A DNA stretch of 64,000 nt, taken from positions 1-64,000 of the forward strand of contig CACHJU010000004.1 in the NCBI GenBank assembly GCA_902580225.1, read 5' to 3'. This document shows, piece after piece, positions 9,634-19,274 of the stretch. The DNA is from an uncultured Verrucomicrobiota bacterium. Its GTDB lineage: Bacteria > Verrucomicrobiota > Verrucomicrobiia > Opitutales > Seribacteraceae. Each line of letters starts with the position of its first letter. The stretch's first letter is position 1. The position numbers and the translations under genes are program-made. The notes under the pieces were generated by a model. The model did no database searches, was not told the origin of the DNA, and saw only the letters and a list, made by a program, of their open reading frames with translations.

Positions 9634-10953
9634 TTATTTAGATTGTAGTCCGACAGTATTAATCGAAATAATCTGATAATTATATTTCTTTCCACTTACT
9701 GCTGACTCATCAATGAAAACCATTTCTCGCAAGGGCATTATTGGAGTATCGCTATACAATAATCCTTGAAAAAGCGGGCGGCCAAATTTATTGGTCGGGA
9801 CTTCCGGTACCTGTCCGATTACTTTTCCATTCCGTTTTATCAGGAAGTGGGAAATTCCACTTTCCAAATCTGCTTTCGCATTCCAGGATAATTGATTCCC
9901 ATTTCTTTTTAAATGAGTCGGAGATGGAGGGGGAGTGTGATCAGTGACCTTGGTGTCCTCTACAAATTGCATCCAAGTATGGGCAATTTTTGCACTCGGT
10001 AACCAGACTGCTTTCAATGGGTTTCCTTGAAATTTTAACATGGATTGAGCTTTTTTGCCAAGTAGGGGAGCGAGCCATACATTTTTGGTTGGCATTGGGC
10101 GAAGTTTTCTTCCAGAGGTTTTAGGCAATCGTGCGGATAGGCAGTTATCAAGCCAAGGAATTGCCATGTAGCGGGAATTTCCACATTCATGAGAACTGAG
10201 CGGGTCAATCGATACTCCCACCAATCCACCTGCACCCCTTACTTTTTGGAAGAAAGTTAAGTTGCTCGGCCAGACGCGGGCGAATCTTCCTTTTTTATCC
10301 GTGACCCCTTCTTTTGTTCCCGGGTTGCACATAATTGGAACCTTTAGGGCATCTGACTCTAGTTGATGCGGTTTAACTTGGGGACGCTCCGAATTTGCTT
10401 CCAGCATTGGAACCCCAGAACGTAACCAACACGCGACCACTCGATTGGGGTAGAGCATGGTCATTCCCCCCACCCAGTGCCCACCACCACTATGTCCCCA
10501 AAATGCCCACGGTACGATGCTTAATTCGGTATGTCCGCTCATTTTGCCCAAGTCCTGTAAACTTTTGAGAAAGGTCTTATCTGAGCCATTACGTGGATCA
10601 CACCACATTTGACAATCCGCTTTACTGGGCTGTTCATAAGTTGGGGAGAGCAGGGCACAGTCATGCTTTTGGGCGAGGGCTTGCCAGTGAAGATCCCACG
10701 CACCGGTAAGTCCTGATTTGCAAGACCCTTCTCCACACCCGTGCTGATGAACCACCACCCCTTTCAGTTTTTCGACCCCTTTTGGGATCCAAATGGTATA
10801 TTGTACCGGAAATATGAGTTCGCCGGGTTTTACGGAAGCTTGGTATCTTACCCGGTAGTACGGGGGTTCGGCTTCTGGAGAAATATCATAGGGTGGATTT
10901 TGTCCAAAGAGAAACGAGGATGAAAAGCTGAAGAGTATGAAAAGTCTTGTCAT
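9634..10953 (-). CDS. Secreted alpha/beta hydrolase (esterase/depolymerase-like)
   Basis: The ATG at 10953 gives a good signal peptide ([21 protein letters not shown]) and 439 aa; the track begins at a TTG four codons earlier. The core has [18 protein letters not shown], a nucleophile elbow in [14 protein letters not shown] and paired cysteines (DCQMWCDP), resembling the PHB-depolymerase/acetyl-xylan-esterase type. About residues 345-440 form a beta-sandwich-like tail ([20 protein letters not shown], then [11 protein letters not shown]) that looks like a fibronectin type III domain, often carbohydrate- or surface-binding. Predicted periplasmic or extracellular. Substrate unknown. Confidence 0.75.
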   Translation of the reverse strand: MTRLFILFSFSSSFLFGQNPPYDISPEAEPPYYRVRYQASVKPGELIFPVQYTIWIPKGVEKLKGVVVHQHGCGEGSCKSGLTGAWDLHWQALAQKHDCALLSPTYEQPSKADCQMWCDPRNGSDKTFLKSLQDLGKMSGHTELSIVPWAFWGHSGGGHWVGGMTMLYPNRVVACWLRSGVPMLEANSERPQVKPHQLESDALKVPIMCNPGTKEGVTDKKGRFARVWPSNLTFFQKVRGAGGLVGVSIDPLSSHECGNSRYMAIPWLDNCLSARLPKTSGRKLRPMPTKNVWLAPLLGKKAQSMLKFQGNPLKAVWLPSAKIAHTWMQFVEDTKVTDHTPPPSPTHLKRNGNQLSWNAKADLESGISHFLIKRNGKVIGQVPEVPTNKFGRPLFQGLLYSDTPIMPLREMVFIDESAVSGKKYNYQIISINTVGLQSK

Positions 10954-11035
10954 TAAAAATTTCAACCATGGTTTAGTATTTTAGTAAATAACCGAAGATA
11001 GGTTTGAATTTTATATAATCGAGCAGGAGTTACTT

Positions 11036-11064
11036 TTCAGAGGGTTTGCAGTACATTTTATAAT
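11036..11064 (+). promoter_or_regulatory. Possible sigma-70-type promoter for the ABC transporter operon
   Basis: A perfect TATAAT (11059-11064) lies 41 bp upstream of the ATPase start codon, with TTCAGA (four of six matches to TTGACA) 17 bp further upstream. This is the only recognisable promoter in the 152 bp divergent gap. It is a pattern match only. Confidence 0.35.
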
Positions 11065-11105
11065 TCCCTTTTGGACTTTTAGTCTACCATCAGTAGTATG
11101 AGTGA

Positions 11106-11804
11106 ATGATTTCTTCCCCTTCATCCCCGCATGCGGAGAGTGTTCAAAAATTTGCCTTGGAGATAAACTCGGTCCATAAGTCATTTGGACAGGTTGGTGT
11201 ACTTAAGGGGGTCGATCTAAAATTAGGTATTGGTGAACGGGTTGCATTAATGGGTCCCAGTGGTAGTGGTAAATCCACCTTGCTCAATTGTATTTGTGGG
11301 ATTGAATCAATGGACCATGGGGAAATTAAGTTGGGTGGTGTATCCCTTAACGATATGAGCCCAAAAAATCTTGAGCAAATCAGGCGACATTCAATCGGGT
11401 ATGTTTTTCAATCCTTTCACCTTTTGCCCACACTTTCAGCGATGGAAAATATAGAATTCCCTGCTCAGTTAGTTGATATGCCCAAAAGAGAACGCAGGGA
11501 AAGAGTCGAGAAGTTACTCGATGCAATTGGCTTGTCTCATCGGGCTCATCATAAACCGGATGCACTGAGTGGAGGGGAATGCCAACGAGTAGCTATTGCC
11601 CGTGCTTTGATTCACCTGCCGAACCTAATCCTAGCCGATGAACCAACTGGTAGTTTGGATTCGGATATTGGTGGACAGGTTCTTGACCTGTTGGAGGACT
11701 TGTCAAAAGAATTTCAGGTCGCCCTTTTATTAGTTACCCATGATCAGGTATCCACTCGAATTTGCAACCGGGTGATTTCCATGAAAGATGGAATGCTGGT
11801 CTAA
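11106..11804 (+). CDS. ABC transporter ATPase, LolD/MacB type
   Basis: A 232-aa ATPase of the LolD/MacB/AttE class. Walker A is MGPSGSGKSTLLNCI, the Q-loop is YVFQSFHLLPTLSAMENI, the signature is LSGGECQRVAIARAL and Walker B is LILADEPTGSLDS, followed by the H-loop VTHD. FQSFHLLPTL is characteristic of this class, which powers mechanotransmission rather than classical transport. The permease gene follows after 8 bp and a lipocalin-like gene after that, so the three form one operon. Probably works with the FtsX-like permease to extract or deliver a lipid or protein at the inner membrane. Confidence 0.93.
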   Translation: MISSPSSPHAESVQKFALEINSVHKSFGQVGVLKGVDLKLGIGERVALMGPSGSGKSTLLNCICGIESMDHGEIKLGGVSLNDMSPKNLEQIRRHSIGYVFQSFHLLPTLSAMENIEFPAQLVDMPKRERRERVEKLLDAIGLSHRAHHKPDALSGGECQRVAIARALIHLPNLILADEPTGSLDSDIGGQVLDLLEDLSKEFQVALLLVTHDQVSTRICNRVISMKDGMLV

Positions 11805-11812
11805 GTTCCTGC

Positions 11813-14401
11813 ATGTCCATACTTCCACATTCTATCCGTCTTGTCCTGCTCATTCTTGTCCGGACAACACTTAGGCATTGGAAGCAAAAGCTGGGTAGTT
11901 ATCTTTTACTCCTCGCCATCGTTGCAGTCGGCGTAGGTGCATTTAATGGAATTCGCCAGGCAAGCCGTTCGGCTTCGGCCAATTTCGGTCTTTTTAATCA
12001 GGCGGTTTCCGGACAGAGCGATTTTCTGATCGAATCACCAACCCAAAGGTTATCCACTGATGTTTTGCCCAGGCTGAGTAATTTGGCCGGAGATCCGGAT
12101 TGGCATATGGTCCCTGTTATAGAAGGTTCTGTCACTGCGCTTGATTCCGAAAATCAACCAGCCCAGCAACTTCGTCTGGTCGGACTCGATTTAATGTCAC
12201 TCGCCAACCTCCCCGACTTGGTTGAAAATAAAATTGATTTTGGTGAGGATGAGTCCTCTTGGTATGATTGGCTGGGGAGTGAAAACCAGGTCTGGATTGG
12301 CCAAGACACTGCGGATAAACTTGGAGTGGAGGAGGGTGGTGAGATCACAATTCTTGCCAGTGGTCGCCGTCAGCAAATGGGAATCCGGAAAATTTTAAAG
12401 CAGGACGGCTCGCCTCTTCCGGACGATTTGGTCATCGCAGATATTCCCACCGTTCAATCCCTCCTTAGCCGGCCCCGGGAAATCAACCGGGTCGAGGTTA
12501 TCCTCAATCGCCCGGATCTTCGACAGGATTCAGGATACCTGAAGGAGGTTGAGAAACGCCTAATCCGCGAGCTTCCCGAAAATATCTCCCTGAGCCCGAC
12601 CGAAAATCGGGCGGTCGATCGGGCGGCCATGACCGCGGCCTTTCGCCTGAACCTTACCATTCTTTCCCTGATTGCAATTTTGGTCGGAGCCTACCTTATT
12701 TTACAGGCTCTAGACGCCGCTGTGGTTCGTAAAAGAACTGAATTTGCCACTCTTATTTCACTTGGTGTCAGCCGCCAAGTGCTCTTTATCACTTCCTTGT
12801 TGGAATCAATTATCATTGGATTAATTGGATCAGTTGCGGGGATTGGGGTGGGTTGGTTCTTTGCTTATTTTTCCGCCCAGATGTTAGCGGACACCGTAAA
12901 TGCTCTTTATTTTGCAACCTCACTGGATGCGATTTCACTGACCTGGATGGATTGCGTGTTCGGGGTGGGACTGGGTCTTTTCTTTACCCTCGTTGCTGGT
13001 TGGCTACCGGCTCGTGATGCGATGCAAACCCCACCGGCTCAGGTTCTTTCCAAGGGTGATTGGTCACCTGGTTTTACCTGGTTGCAAAAACCAAAGGTCG
13101 GATTGGGTCTATTACTTTTCGGTGGAGTATGTCTTTTATTCCCTCCCTTACCTTTGGAGGGAGGGGGCAAAATGCCAGTGGGCGGGTTTTTCTCTGCCGG
13201 TGTATGGATTCTGGGTTCGGCCCTTCTTGCAGGTCATGTCTTGGTTATGCTTGCACGGTGGTTTCGTCCCGTTTGTACACAACCGGTCAGTCGTTTAGCC
13301 TGTAGCCGATTACAGGATGGTTCGAGCAGGCATCGATTGGCAGTGGCTGGATTGGTCGTGGCGGTTGGGATGGTTACTGGAATGTTCCAAATGGTGGACA
13401 GTTTTAGGTATACGATTGAGGAATGGTTCGATATTCGTTTCCAGGCAGAACTCTACATTTCAGAACGGGGAGTTACAGGTGCGGGGACGATTAACGGGAT
13501 CGATCCAACCATCATGAATGAGCTTGTCCGGGACGAAACGATTGCCTATGCGGATGTGGTTTACATCTCCTATGCGAAACCAAAAGAGGGAATTACTCTT
13601 TTATCCGGCGTGGATATGAAAGCATGGACTACTTCAATTAAGCAACTTTGGTATAAACCACCCGGCTCATTCATTGCCGAGGAGGGGGCAGAGCCTGCTC
13701 TAATTAGTGAGACTTTTGCCCGGCGATTTGATTTGATTAATGGTGGATCAACTGAATTGGATACTCCTTCCGGTCGAAAGAAGATTTCTCCGATTGGTAT
13801 ATTTTCGGATTATGGAAATGAGTTTGGCACCGCCGCAGTCGATATAAAAACCTGGAAAGCATGGACTCAATCTGAAAGACCTATCAATGTAAGCCTGTAC
13901 TTAAAAGAAGGTACAGATGTAAACCAGATTCGGGATCGGTTGCGCCTTTCTTTTCCTGGATTAGATGTTCGCAATGGTAAGGAATTACGCGATGTGGCCT
14001 TGGGTATTTTCGAACAGACTTTTAAAGCCACTTCCGCACTCAATATCATCGGTCTGGTTGTTGCCTTTGCGGGTTTATTGCTTGGTCTGTTTTCGATTTT
14101 TGATGAGTCCAGTCGTACCTGGCTCACTCTGCGCCATCTTGGTTTTTCGAATCGTCAGTTTTTAATCTCTGCGGGTATTGAAGGTGCGGGGATCGGTCTT
14201 ACCGCGTGGTTCAGTGGTTCAATCATCGGGTTGGTTCTTGGTTGGTTGTTGGTTAAGGTAATTAATGTGCAGTCTTTTGGCTGGACCCTACTTTGGCATG
14301 TGCCGTACATCGATTTCTTTATCTTTGGCATTCTCCTAGTTCTGACTGGTTTTCTTTCCGGTTGTCTGGCATCTACTTATTGGAATTTTAAACGTACATG
14401 A
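11813..14401 (+). CDS. FtsX-like ABC permease (two-module, 862 aa)
   Basis: The track starts at a TTG inside the ATPase gene; the ATG at 11813, 8 bp after that gene's stop, is preferred. TM1 is KLGSYLLLLAIVAVGVGAFNG, followed by a large periplasmic domain (about 40-270), three TM segments (LTILSLIAILVGAYLILQAL onward), a second set of TM segments near 430-530, a second periplasmic domain, and three C-terminal TM segments. This duplicated layout is that of predicted permeases of the YbbP/AttF-G type rather than single-module LolC/E. The stop overlaps the start of the lipocalin gene (ATGA). A CCCTCC/GGAGGG inverted repeat at about 13140 is inside the coding sequence. Confidence 0.9.
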   Translation: MSILPHSIRLVLLILVRTTLRHWKQKLGSYLLLLAIVAVGVGAFNGIRQASRSASANFGLFNQAVSGQSDFLIESPTQRLSTDVLPRLSNLAGDPDWHMVPVIEGSVTALDSENQPAQQLRLVGLDLMSLANLPDLVENKIDFGEDESSWYDWLGSENQVWIGQDTADKLGVEEGGEITILASGRRQQMGIRKILKQDGSPLPDDLVIADIPTVQSLLSRPREINRVEVILNRPDLRQDSGYLKEVEKRLIRELPENISLSPTENRAVDRAAMTAAFRLNLTILSLIAILVGAYLILQALDAAVVRKRTEFATLISLGVSRQVLFITSLLESIIIGLIGSVAGIGVGWFFAYFSAQMLADTVNALYFATSLDAISLTWMDCVFGVGLGLFFTLVAGWLPARDAMQTPPAQVLSKGDWSPGFTWLQKPKVGLGLLLFGGVCLLFPPLPLEGGGKMPVGGFFSAGVWILGSALLAGHVLVMLARWFRPVCTQPVSRLACSRLQDGSSRHRLAVAGLVVAVGMVTGMFQMVDSFRYTIEEWFDIRFQAELYISERGVTGAGTINGIDPTIMNELVRDETIAYADVVYISYAKPKEGITLLSGVDMKAWTTSIKQLWYKPPGSFIAEEGAEPALISETFARRFDLINGGSTELDTPSGRKKISPIGIFSDYGNEFGTAAVDIKTWKAWTQSERPINVSLYLKEGTDVNQIRDRLRLSFPGLDVRNGKELRDVALGIFEQTFKATSALNIIGLVVAFAGLLLGLFSIFDESSRTWLTLRHLGFSNRQFLISAGIEGAGIGLTAWFSGSIIGLVLGWLLVKVINVQSFGWTLLWHVPYIDFFIFGILLVLTGFLSGCLASTYWNFKRT

Positions 14402-15528
14402 AATTGCTTCTTTTTCTCGTAGTTCTTACCTCAAATATTGTTTGGGGTAAATGGATTGAACCACCCGCCCGTTCAGCCAAAGGGTATCTCATACCTACTC
14501 CTGATTATCAGCCGGTTTTTCCAATGGATCATGGTTCCCATCCCGAGCATGGGATTGAATGGTGGTATTGGGTAGGTCATTTAAATGCGGTTGATTCGGA
14601 AGAAATTTTTGGTTTTCAATCCACTATTTTTCGCCTCGCCGGAGATCCTGAGAAGTCAGGTGTCACTCAATCAGAACCTTTTGGTAATCAGAACCTCTTT
14701 TTAGTTCATACAGCTTTAAGCGATTTAGAAGAGGGGAAATATATTCATCATGAAAGGGTTATGAGGGAAGGTTGGCAGGCCCGTTCTTCGGAGAAAACGC
14801 TCAGCTTAAAAGTTGGCGGGGTGAAAGTGAACCTTCTTGAAGAAGAGGATGGGCATAAAGTAGTTACCCGTTATCCCGACGGGGAAAAACTGGAGTTAAC
14901 TTTTAAACCAGCCAAGCCATTAGTTTCTTTTGGTGATCGCGGGTTGAGTCGAAAAGGAGGCGATCCAGCTTCGGTCAGTTGGTATTGGTCCTACACTCGT
15001 CTGCAGGCAAAGGGTACACTTTTCCGGAATGGTGAGGAGACTGCAGTGGAAGGAATCGCTTGGATGGATCACGAAATTTCATCCAGTCAATTGGGGGAAG
15101 ATTTAGAGGGTTGGGATTGGACATGTATGCAACTCGATGATGGTAGCGAATTGAAAGCTTACCGGTTGAGAAAAAAAGATGGAGGTAGTGATCCTTGGTC
15201 TGCTGTTTACTGGATTGATCAAGAGGGAAATACCGAAAGGGTATACGCAGATTCCTTTACCTGGAAAACTCTAGATACATGGACCAGTCCAAAAACGGAA
15301 CTCCAATATCCCAACTCGCTTGAAGTGTCAGTCAAACATCCAACCAATGGGCAACAGGTATACCGACTTCGTCCTTTACTTGACGCCCAAGAATTCACCG
15401 GGAATCGATCGGACAATGCTTACTGGGAAGGTGCTTGTGAAGTTTTGGATTCAAAAGATAAGCGAATTGGAAGTGCCTACCTGGAACTGGCTGGGTATGG
15501 CGGGGGTTTGAATGCCCGTTTGAATTAA
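14398..15528 (+). CDS. AttH/CrtC-like lipocalin-family secreted protein
   Basis: A 376-aa protein with a signal peptide (LLLFLVVLTSNIVWG). The body matches the AttH/CrtC-type double lipocalin fold: MDHGSHPEHGIEWWYWVGHL near the N-terminus, and SWYWSYTRLQAKGTL, GIAWMDHEISSSQLG and GWDWTCMQLDDGSELKAYRL in the middle. In attEFGH-type loci this protein is encoded with an ABC ATPase and large permeases, as here. CrtC relatives hydrate carotenoids, but most AttH proteins have no proven activity. Probably a periplasmic lipid- or hydrophobe-binding partner of the transporter. Coupled to the permease by a four-base overlap. Confidence 0.88.
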   Translation: MKLLLFLVVLTSNIVWGKWIEPPARSAKGYLIPTPDYQPVFPMDHGSHPEHGIEWWYWVGHLNAVDSEEIFGFQSTIFRLAGDPEKSGVTQSEPFGNQNLFLVHTALSDLEEGKYIHHERVMREGWQARSSEKTLSLKVGGVKVNLLEEEDGHKVVTRYPDGEKLELTFKPAKPLVSFGDRGLSRKGGDPASVSWYWSYTRLQAKGTLFRNGEETAVEGIAWMDHEISSSQLGEDLEGWDWTCMQLDDGSELKAYRLRKKDGGSDPWSAVYWIDQEGNTERVYADSFTWKTLDTWTSPKTELQYPNSLEVSVKHPTNGQQVYRLRPLLDAQEFTGNRSDNAYWEGACEVLDSKDKRIGSAYLELAGYGGGLNARLN

Positions 15529-15660
15529 TATTTGCTAAGCATCGAGCTTCTAACAGGACCAAAAGTATCTAGGGTTTGGAAGTTAGTATCTATTTCTTTA
15601 TGTAATCGGTTTCGAACAAACATTCTTGACAGTTATTTGCTGGGTGGTCTGTTTACATTT

Positions 15661-16776
15661 ATGCCCGATATCAAAGACTCCTTCCAAGAAGCCCGCAACA
15701 ATTCCGGTATTCAGGTTACCGAGTTTAACGGCGAAAAAATCCCCTTTGTCCTGGGCTTAAAAGACATTCGTAAAACTCTAAAGGACTGGCAAAACTTCAG
15801 TAGCGATCATCCCTTCAAGATCGTTCCTCACTCCGAGGATGAATTGCGTTCGATGCGTCAAATTCCCATTGAAATGGACCCACCCGAACATACTGATTTT
15901 CGTGCTCTAGTGGAGCCTTTTTTTAACCGACCCACCGAACCGGACTACATGGAAGATATGTCGAGACTGATCAACTCGATGATTACAGATATCATCACTG
16001 GGAGAGAAGTGGAGGTGGTGAATGAATTTGCGTTACCTTTACAATGCCGGGCACTAGCTAGGTTGTTGAAGGTTCCCGAGTCAGAAGCAGACCAGTGGAT
16101 GGAGTGGGGTATGCATGCCTTGACTGAAGGAAGCGGACTTGAACAATATACCGCTGAACAGTTTGCCCGTGCGGAAAAGCAACCGGAAGATAATTTTTTT
16201 AGCATGCTGAATAAGGCGGAGTTAAATGGTGTGAAGTTGACCTTCGAAGAAAAACAGGGAATCGCCAATGTGACTTTTGCCGGTGGTAAAGACACCGTGA
16301 TTAATGTGGTCAGCAGTATTATTGTTTATTTTGCCGAACATCCGGAAGATCTTATTTTTCTGAAAGAAGATGAGCGGTATATCATGACAGCTTGTGAAGA
16401 ATTTGTTCGTTATGTCAGCCCGCTTACTGCGATTACTCGGACTTGTCCTCATGCCACTCAGGTGGCGGGGCATAATGTGCCTGCGGCGAGTCGGGTGGGG
16501 TTGTGCTGGCCATCGGCAAATCGGGATGAGTCGGTATTTGAAGAGCCCGAAAAAGTTATATTGGACCGTATGCCAAATCCGCACCTTGGTTTTGGTTTTG
16601 GCATTCATAACTGTCTCGGTGCACCGCAGGCCCGATTAATTATCCGTAGCCTGCTCCGGGCTTTGTGTGAACAGGTAAAAAGTATTGAATTAATTTCTTT
16701 TGAACCCCGAATTGAAAACGAGGAATCCTTCACCCGTCAGGTTGGATATGACCGGGTGGTGGTGAAAATAAGTTAA
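15661..16776 (+). CDS. Cytochrome P450
   Basis: The ATG at 15661 (MPDIKDSFQEARNN) is preferred to the listed TTG at 15532, whose extra 43 residues look non-coding; this gives 371 aa, slightly short for a bacterial P450. The I-helix motif is FAGGKDTVINV, the K-helix ExxR is EEFVRY and the haem-binding loop is FGFGIHNCLGAPQARL with the Cys ligand. MDPPEHTDFRALVEPFF is the usual C-helix region. No ferredoxin or reductase gene lies next to it. The 132 bp before the start carry no gene. Substrate unknown. Confidence 0.92.
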   Translation: MPDIKDSFQEARNNSGIQVTEFNGEKIPFVLGLKDIRKTLKDWQNFSSDHPFKIVPHSEDELRSMRQIPIEMDPPEHTDFRALVEPFFNRPTEPDYMEDMSRLINSMITDIITGREVEVVNEFALPLQCRALARLLKVPESEADQWMEWGMHALTEGSGLEQYTAEQFARAEKQPEDNFFSMLNKAELNGVKLTFEEKQGIANVTFAGGKDTVINVVSSIIVYFAEHPEDLIFLKEDERYIMTACEEFVRYVSPLTAITRTCPHATQVAGHNVPAASRVGLCWPSANRDESVFEEPEKVILDRMPNPHLGFGFGIHNCLGAPQARLIIRSLLRALCEQVKSIELISFEPRIENEESFTRQVGYDRVVVKIS

Positions 16777-16810
16777 TTCTTAGGTTCATTTTGAGTGCAA
16801 AGGATTTCCA

Positions 16811-17541
16811 TCACTTCACCCGCAGAATTCCCTGCATCGCCATCCAGTGACCGGGAAAGGTACAGATGTAAGGATAATCCCTCGGTTTGCTCGGAGTCCG
16901 AAAATGAAGTGCATGGGATTTACCTGGTTCAATAACCGGTATGATATGAAGGACTTCATTAAGATCCGGGGCATAGTTTTTTTCGCCCGCCTTTGGGTCA
17001 CTGATCATTTTAAAAGAAGCTTCCCCCACTTTCTTGGCTGAACCTGGCTGGATGATGACAAGGTTGTGTGGCATCGCATCGATATTTTTCAATTTGAGTA
17101 AGAGGGCTTCATTGGGTTTTGCTTCAATCAAAGTCTTGGAATATTTTAGACCGCTAATCGTATCGATCTGAATTTCGCGTTCACCTTCAATCGTATTTCC
17201 AGTGTAGTTTAATTTATCTTTCGATTCCTTTCTCGCCACTCGCAAGGATACAAAGGATAGCTTGTCTTTCCTCGGCTTGGCCAATCCCTTTGCGGTGAAG
17301 TCGGCATCCGGTAACATGGGCGAACAGAAAAGGTCGGTCTTAAATTTTGTACAGTCTATGTCCTGCATGTGCATACGAATATGGAGTTGCATGATGGGTT
17401 CGAGATCCGGCATTTCCACAAAAATGGAATTTCCATTCTCGAGTAACTGGACGGATCGAATCTTGATTTGGTCGTGCCCGAGGCCTCTACGATGGAAAGC
17501 GTGAGTAAGAGTGGGAGAATTGAAATAATTACGAATTTCAC
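16811..17541 (-). pseudogene. Azurin/plastocyanin-like PVC copper protein, split by a frameshift
   Basis: The listed 202-aa ORF begins at an internal Met. Its frame continues upstream as HDQIKIRSVQLLENGNSIFV, with no start codon before a stop. A second frame, starting at GTG 17541, encodes a clean signal peptide (MKFVIISILPLLLTLSIVEASG). Adding one G to the GGG run near 17485 would join them as VEASG-HDQIKIRS. The C-terminal 100 residues are a type 1 copper fold: the His of MPHNLVI, the Cys and His of CTFPGHW and a Met in MAMQG. This domain commonly ends large PVC membrane-bound dehydrogenases; here it is alone. The frameshift may be real or a sequencing error. Confidence 0.65.
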
Positions 17542-17661
17542 GGTGTTTAATCTGTAGTGTCTCTCTCTTTTAGCAAGTTGAATGTATATCTACTCAAAGC
17601 TTGGTTTCAAAACAGAATTCCCCAAAAATTAAATCACTCGCTTGCTTATTTTAGACGGGAG

Positions 17662-17681
17662 ACATAGATTTAAATCTATGT
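17662..17681. repeat. Perfect 20-bp palindrome
   Basis: ACATAGATTT followed directly by AAATCTATGT is a perfect inverted repeat without spacer. Its right arm contains the likely ATG (17678) of the small membrane protein, so it overlaps the translation start. It could be an operator or a structured leader. No other copy was noticed in this window. Confidence 0.6.
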
Positions 17682-17923
17682 TTCATCCTGGAGGTTTTGG
17701 AGATTATAATTATGGCAAACCTAATTTACCGATGCGGGAGGATCCTTCCATCGTTAGGGCACTTTTGTTGTTTGTAGGTATATTATTTATCTGGGTTGCC
17801 TGTTTTTTGATCGGACTTTCACTTGGTTTTGGCTGGTATGCTTGGCCACTTGGGACTTTTGTATTGGGCTTTTTTTTCTGTATCAAAATTTTGTATTCTG
17901 GTACCAAAGACCGAAATTCGTAG
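17678..17923 (+). CDS. Small two-TM membrane protein (81 aa)
   Basis: Starting at the ATG inside the palindrome (not the upstream TTG at 17642) gives 81 aa. There are two hydrophobic helices, IVRALLLFVGILFIWVACFL and WYAWPLGTFVLGFFFCIKIL, separated by a short Gly-rich loop, with a Gly/Tyr-rich cytosolic N-terminus (MFHPGGFGDYNYGKP). No family recognised. A short inverted repeat (GTAGA/TCTAC) spans the stop codon but is not followed directly by a T-run. The 255 bp after it hold no gene I can support. Confidence 0.5.
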   Translation: MFHPGGFGDYNYGKPNLPMREDPSIVRALLLFVGILFIWVACFLIGLSLGFGWYAWPLGTFVLGFFFCIKILYSGTKDRNS

Positions 17924-18178
17924 ATTAATTTCTACAATTAAAGTGGGCCTTTTTTTTCATCTGGGGTACCGGATGCGAGTACAAAAATTAGTCTTCCCAG
18001 TAATAACAACGAAAGTAAATCTAGCGGAAAATTTAGGGTAAGTTCTAAAATGATTCCAATATCGAAGAAGGATCAAGTAATTCCCTGAAATTAAATCTTA
18101 ATAAAAATCGGCTTTCAGATTAACAGATTAAGTACCGACATTGACAATTTTGAAGAAGACTTAGATCATTCAGCTTTA

Positions 18179-19204
18179 ATGAACAAATTAATTCACCTCT
18201 TTTCCCTTTTGTCACCCTTCATTGTTTACTCTTCGAACTGGTACAAGGGAAATACTCATGTACATACCATACTCTGTGGACATGCTGATTCAACTCCTGA
18301 AGTGGTCGCTCAATGGTACCACGATTACGGATATAATTTTCTTATCCTTAGTGAACATAATAAGTTTATCGATCCCTCCACTGTGAAACTCTCGGGAGAA
18401 ATAAGGGATGATTTTTTATTAATTCCCGGAGAAGAAGTAACCGGACCGGTGCACAGTACGGCTATGAATGTTACCCGTTTAGTTCCATGGGAATTTAAAG
18501 ACAAGAATCGGTCTAAAATCGTGCAATGGCAAATTGATGAAACCAAAAAAGCTGGCGGAATTACCATTTTGAATCATCCCAATGCCCCCATCATTCGAGC
18601 CGCGGAACTTTTCCCTGTCAATGATCTTTACCTTTTTGAACTCTATAATGCTCATCCAATGACCAAGAACTTTGGCGATGCCCACCGTCCCTCCACTTCA
18701 TCTCTCTGGAATGCATTGCTTGATAAAGGAATGACTATTTATGGAGTTGCCTCTGATGATAGTCACAAGTTTGCAAAATGGGATGAGAAATATGATAACC
18801 CTGGCCGGGGGTGGGTTATGGTATTCTCCGATGAGCTCAGTTCCGATGCCATCACCCTTGCGATGAACCGGGGCGAATTTTATTCCTCCTCCGGAGTGAT
18901 TTTAAAAAAAGTGGTTGTAGGGAAGAGCCAAATCGAAATCGAAGTGGATGAAGAGGCAACCGCCCGTGAGCTTACTTCTAAATTTCTGTTTGGCCGTTCA
19001 GTGAAGAAAGGGAAGCCCGGTACTTTTGTTGATTTCATTGGACCAGGTGGGGAAGTGGAGGAAACCATTTCCGGTATTAAAGCTAGTCGAATAGCCACGC
19101 AGGAATACCTGCGTTGTATGATCACTCATCGGATAAAAAAAGAAGACGGTTTACTGCGTGAGTACTATGCTTGGACACAACCCGTCTTTACGGACGGGCG
19201 TTAG
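18179..19204 (+). CDS. Secreted PHP-domain phosphoesterase
   Basis: A 341-aa protein with a signal peptide (MNKLIHLFSLLSPFIVYSSN). The PHP motifs are visible in order: motif I NTHVHT, motif II FLILSEHNKF, motif III PGEEVTG and GGITILNHPN, and motif IV GVASDDSH. These His/Asp/Glu residues bind the metal cluster of histidinol-phosphatase/PolX-type phosphoesterases. Residues beyond about 245 form a beta-rich tail. Exported PHP proteins are common in PVC bacteria; the substrate is unknown. It is followed 70 bp later by another secreted protein on the same strand. Confidence 0.85.
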   Translation: MNKLIHLFSLLSPFIVYSSNWYKGNTHVHTILCGHADSTPEVVAQWYHDYGYNFLILSEHNKFIDPSTVKLSGEIRDDFLLIPGEEVTGPVHSTAMNVTRLVPWEFKDKNRSKIVQWQIDETKKAGGITILNHPNAPIIRAAELFPVNDLYLFELYNAHPMTKNFGDAHRPSTSSLWNALLDKGMTIYGVASDDSHKFAKWDEKYDNPGRGWVMVFSDELSSDAITLAMNRGEFYSSSGVILKKVVVGKSQIEIEVDEEATARELTSKFLFGRSVKKGKPGTFVDFIGPGGEVEETISGIKASRIATQEYLRCMITHRIKKEDGLLREYYAWTQPVFTDGR

Positions 19205-19274
19205 TTTAAATCTGCTATTTGCAAATTCAACTCTTTAGGGAGTACTCGGTTGACATAGTTTTGAAATAGGCGAC

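Noticed and set aside
13140-13172. CCCTCC/GGAGGG hairpin resembling a terminator
   Set aside because: It lies inside the FtsX-like permease coding sequence and has no T-run.
15626-15631. TTGACA as a -35 box for the P450 gene
   Set aside because: No -10 box at a usual spacing; the nearest candidate would be about 21 bp away and leave almost no leader.
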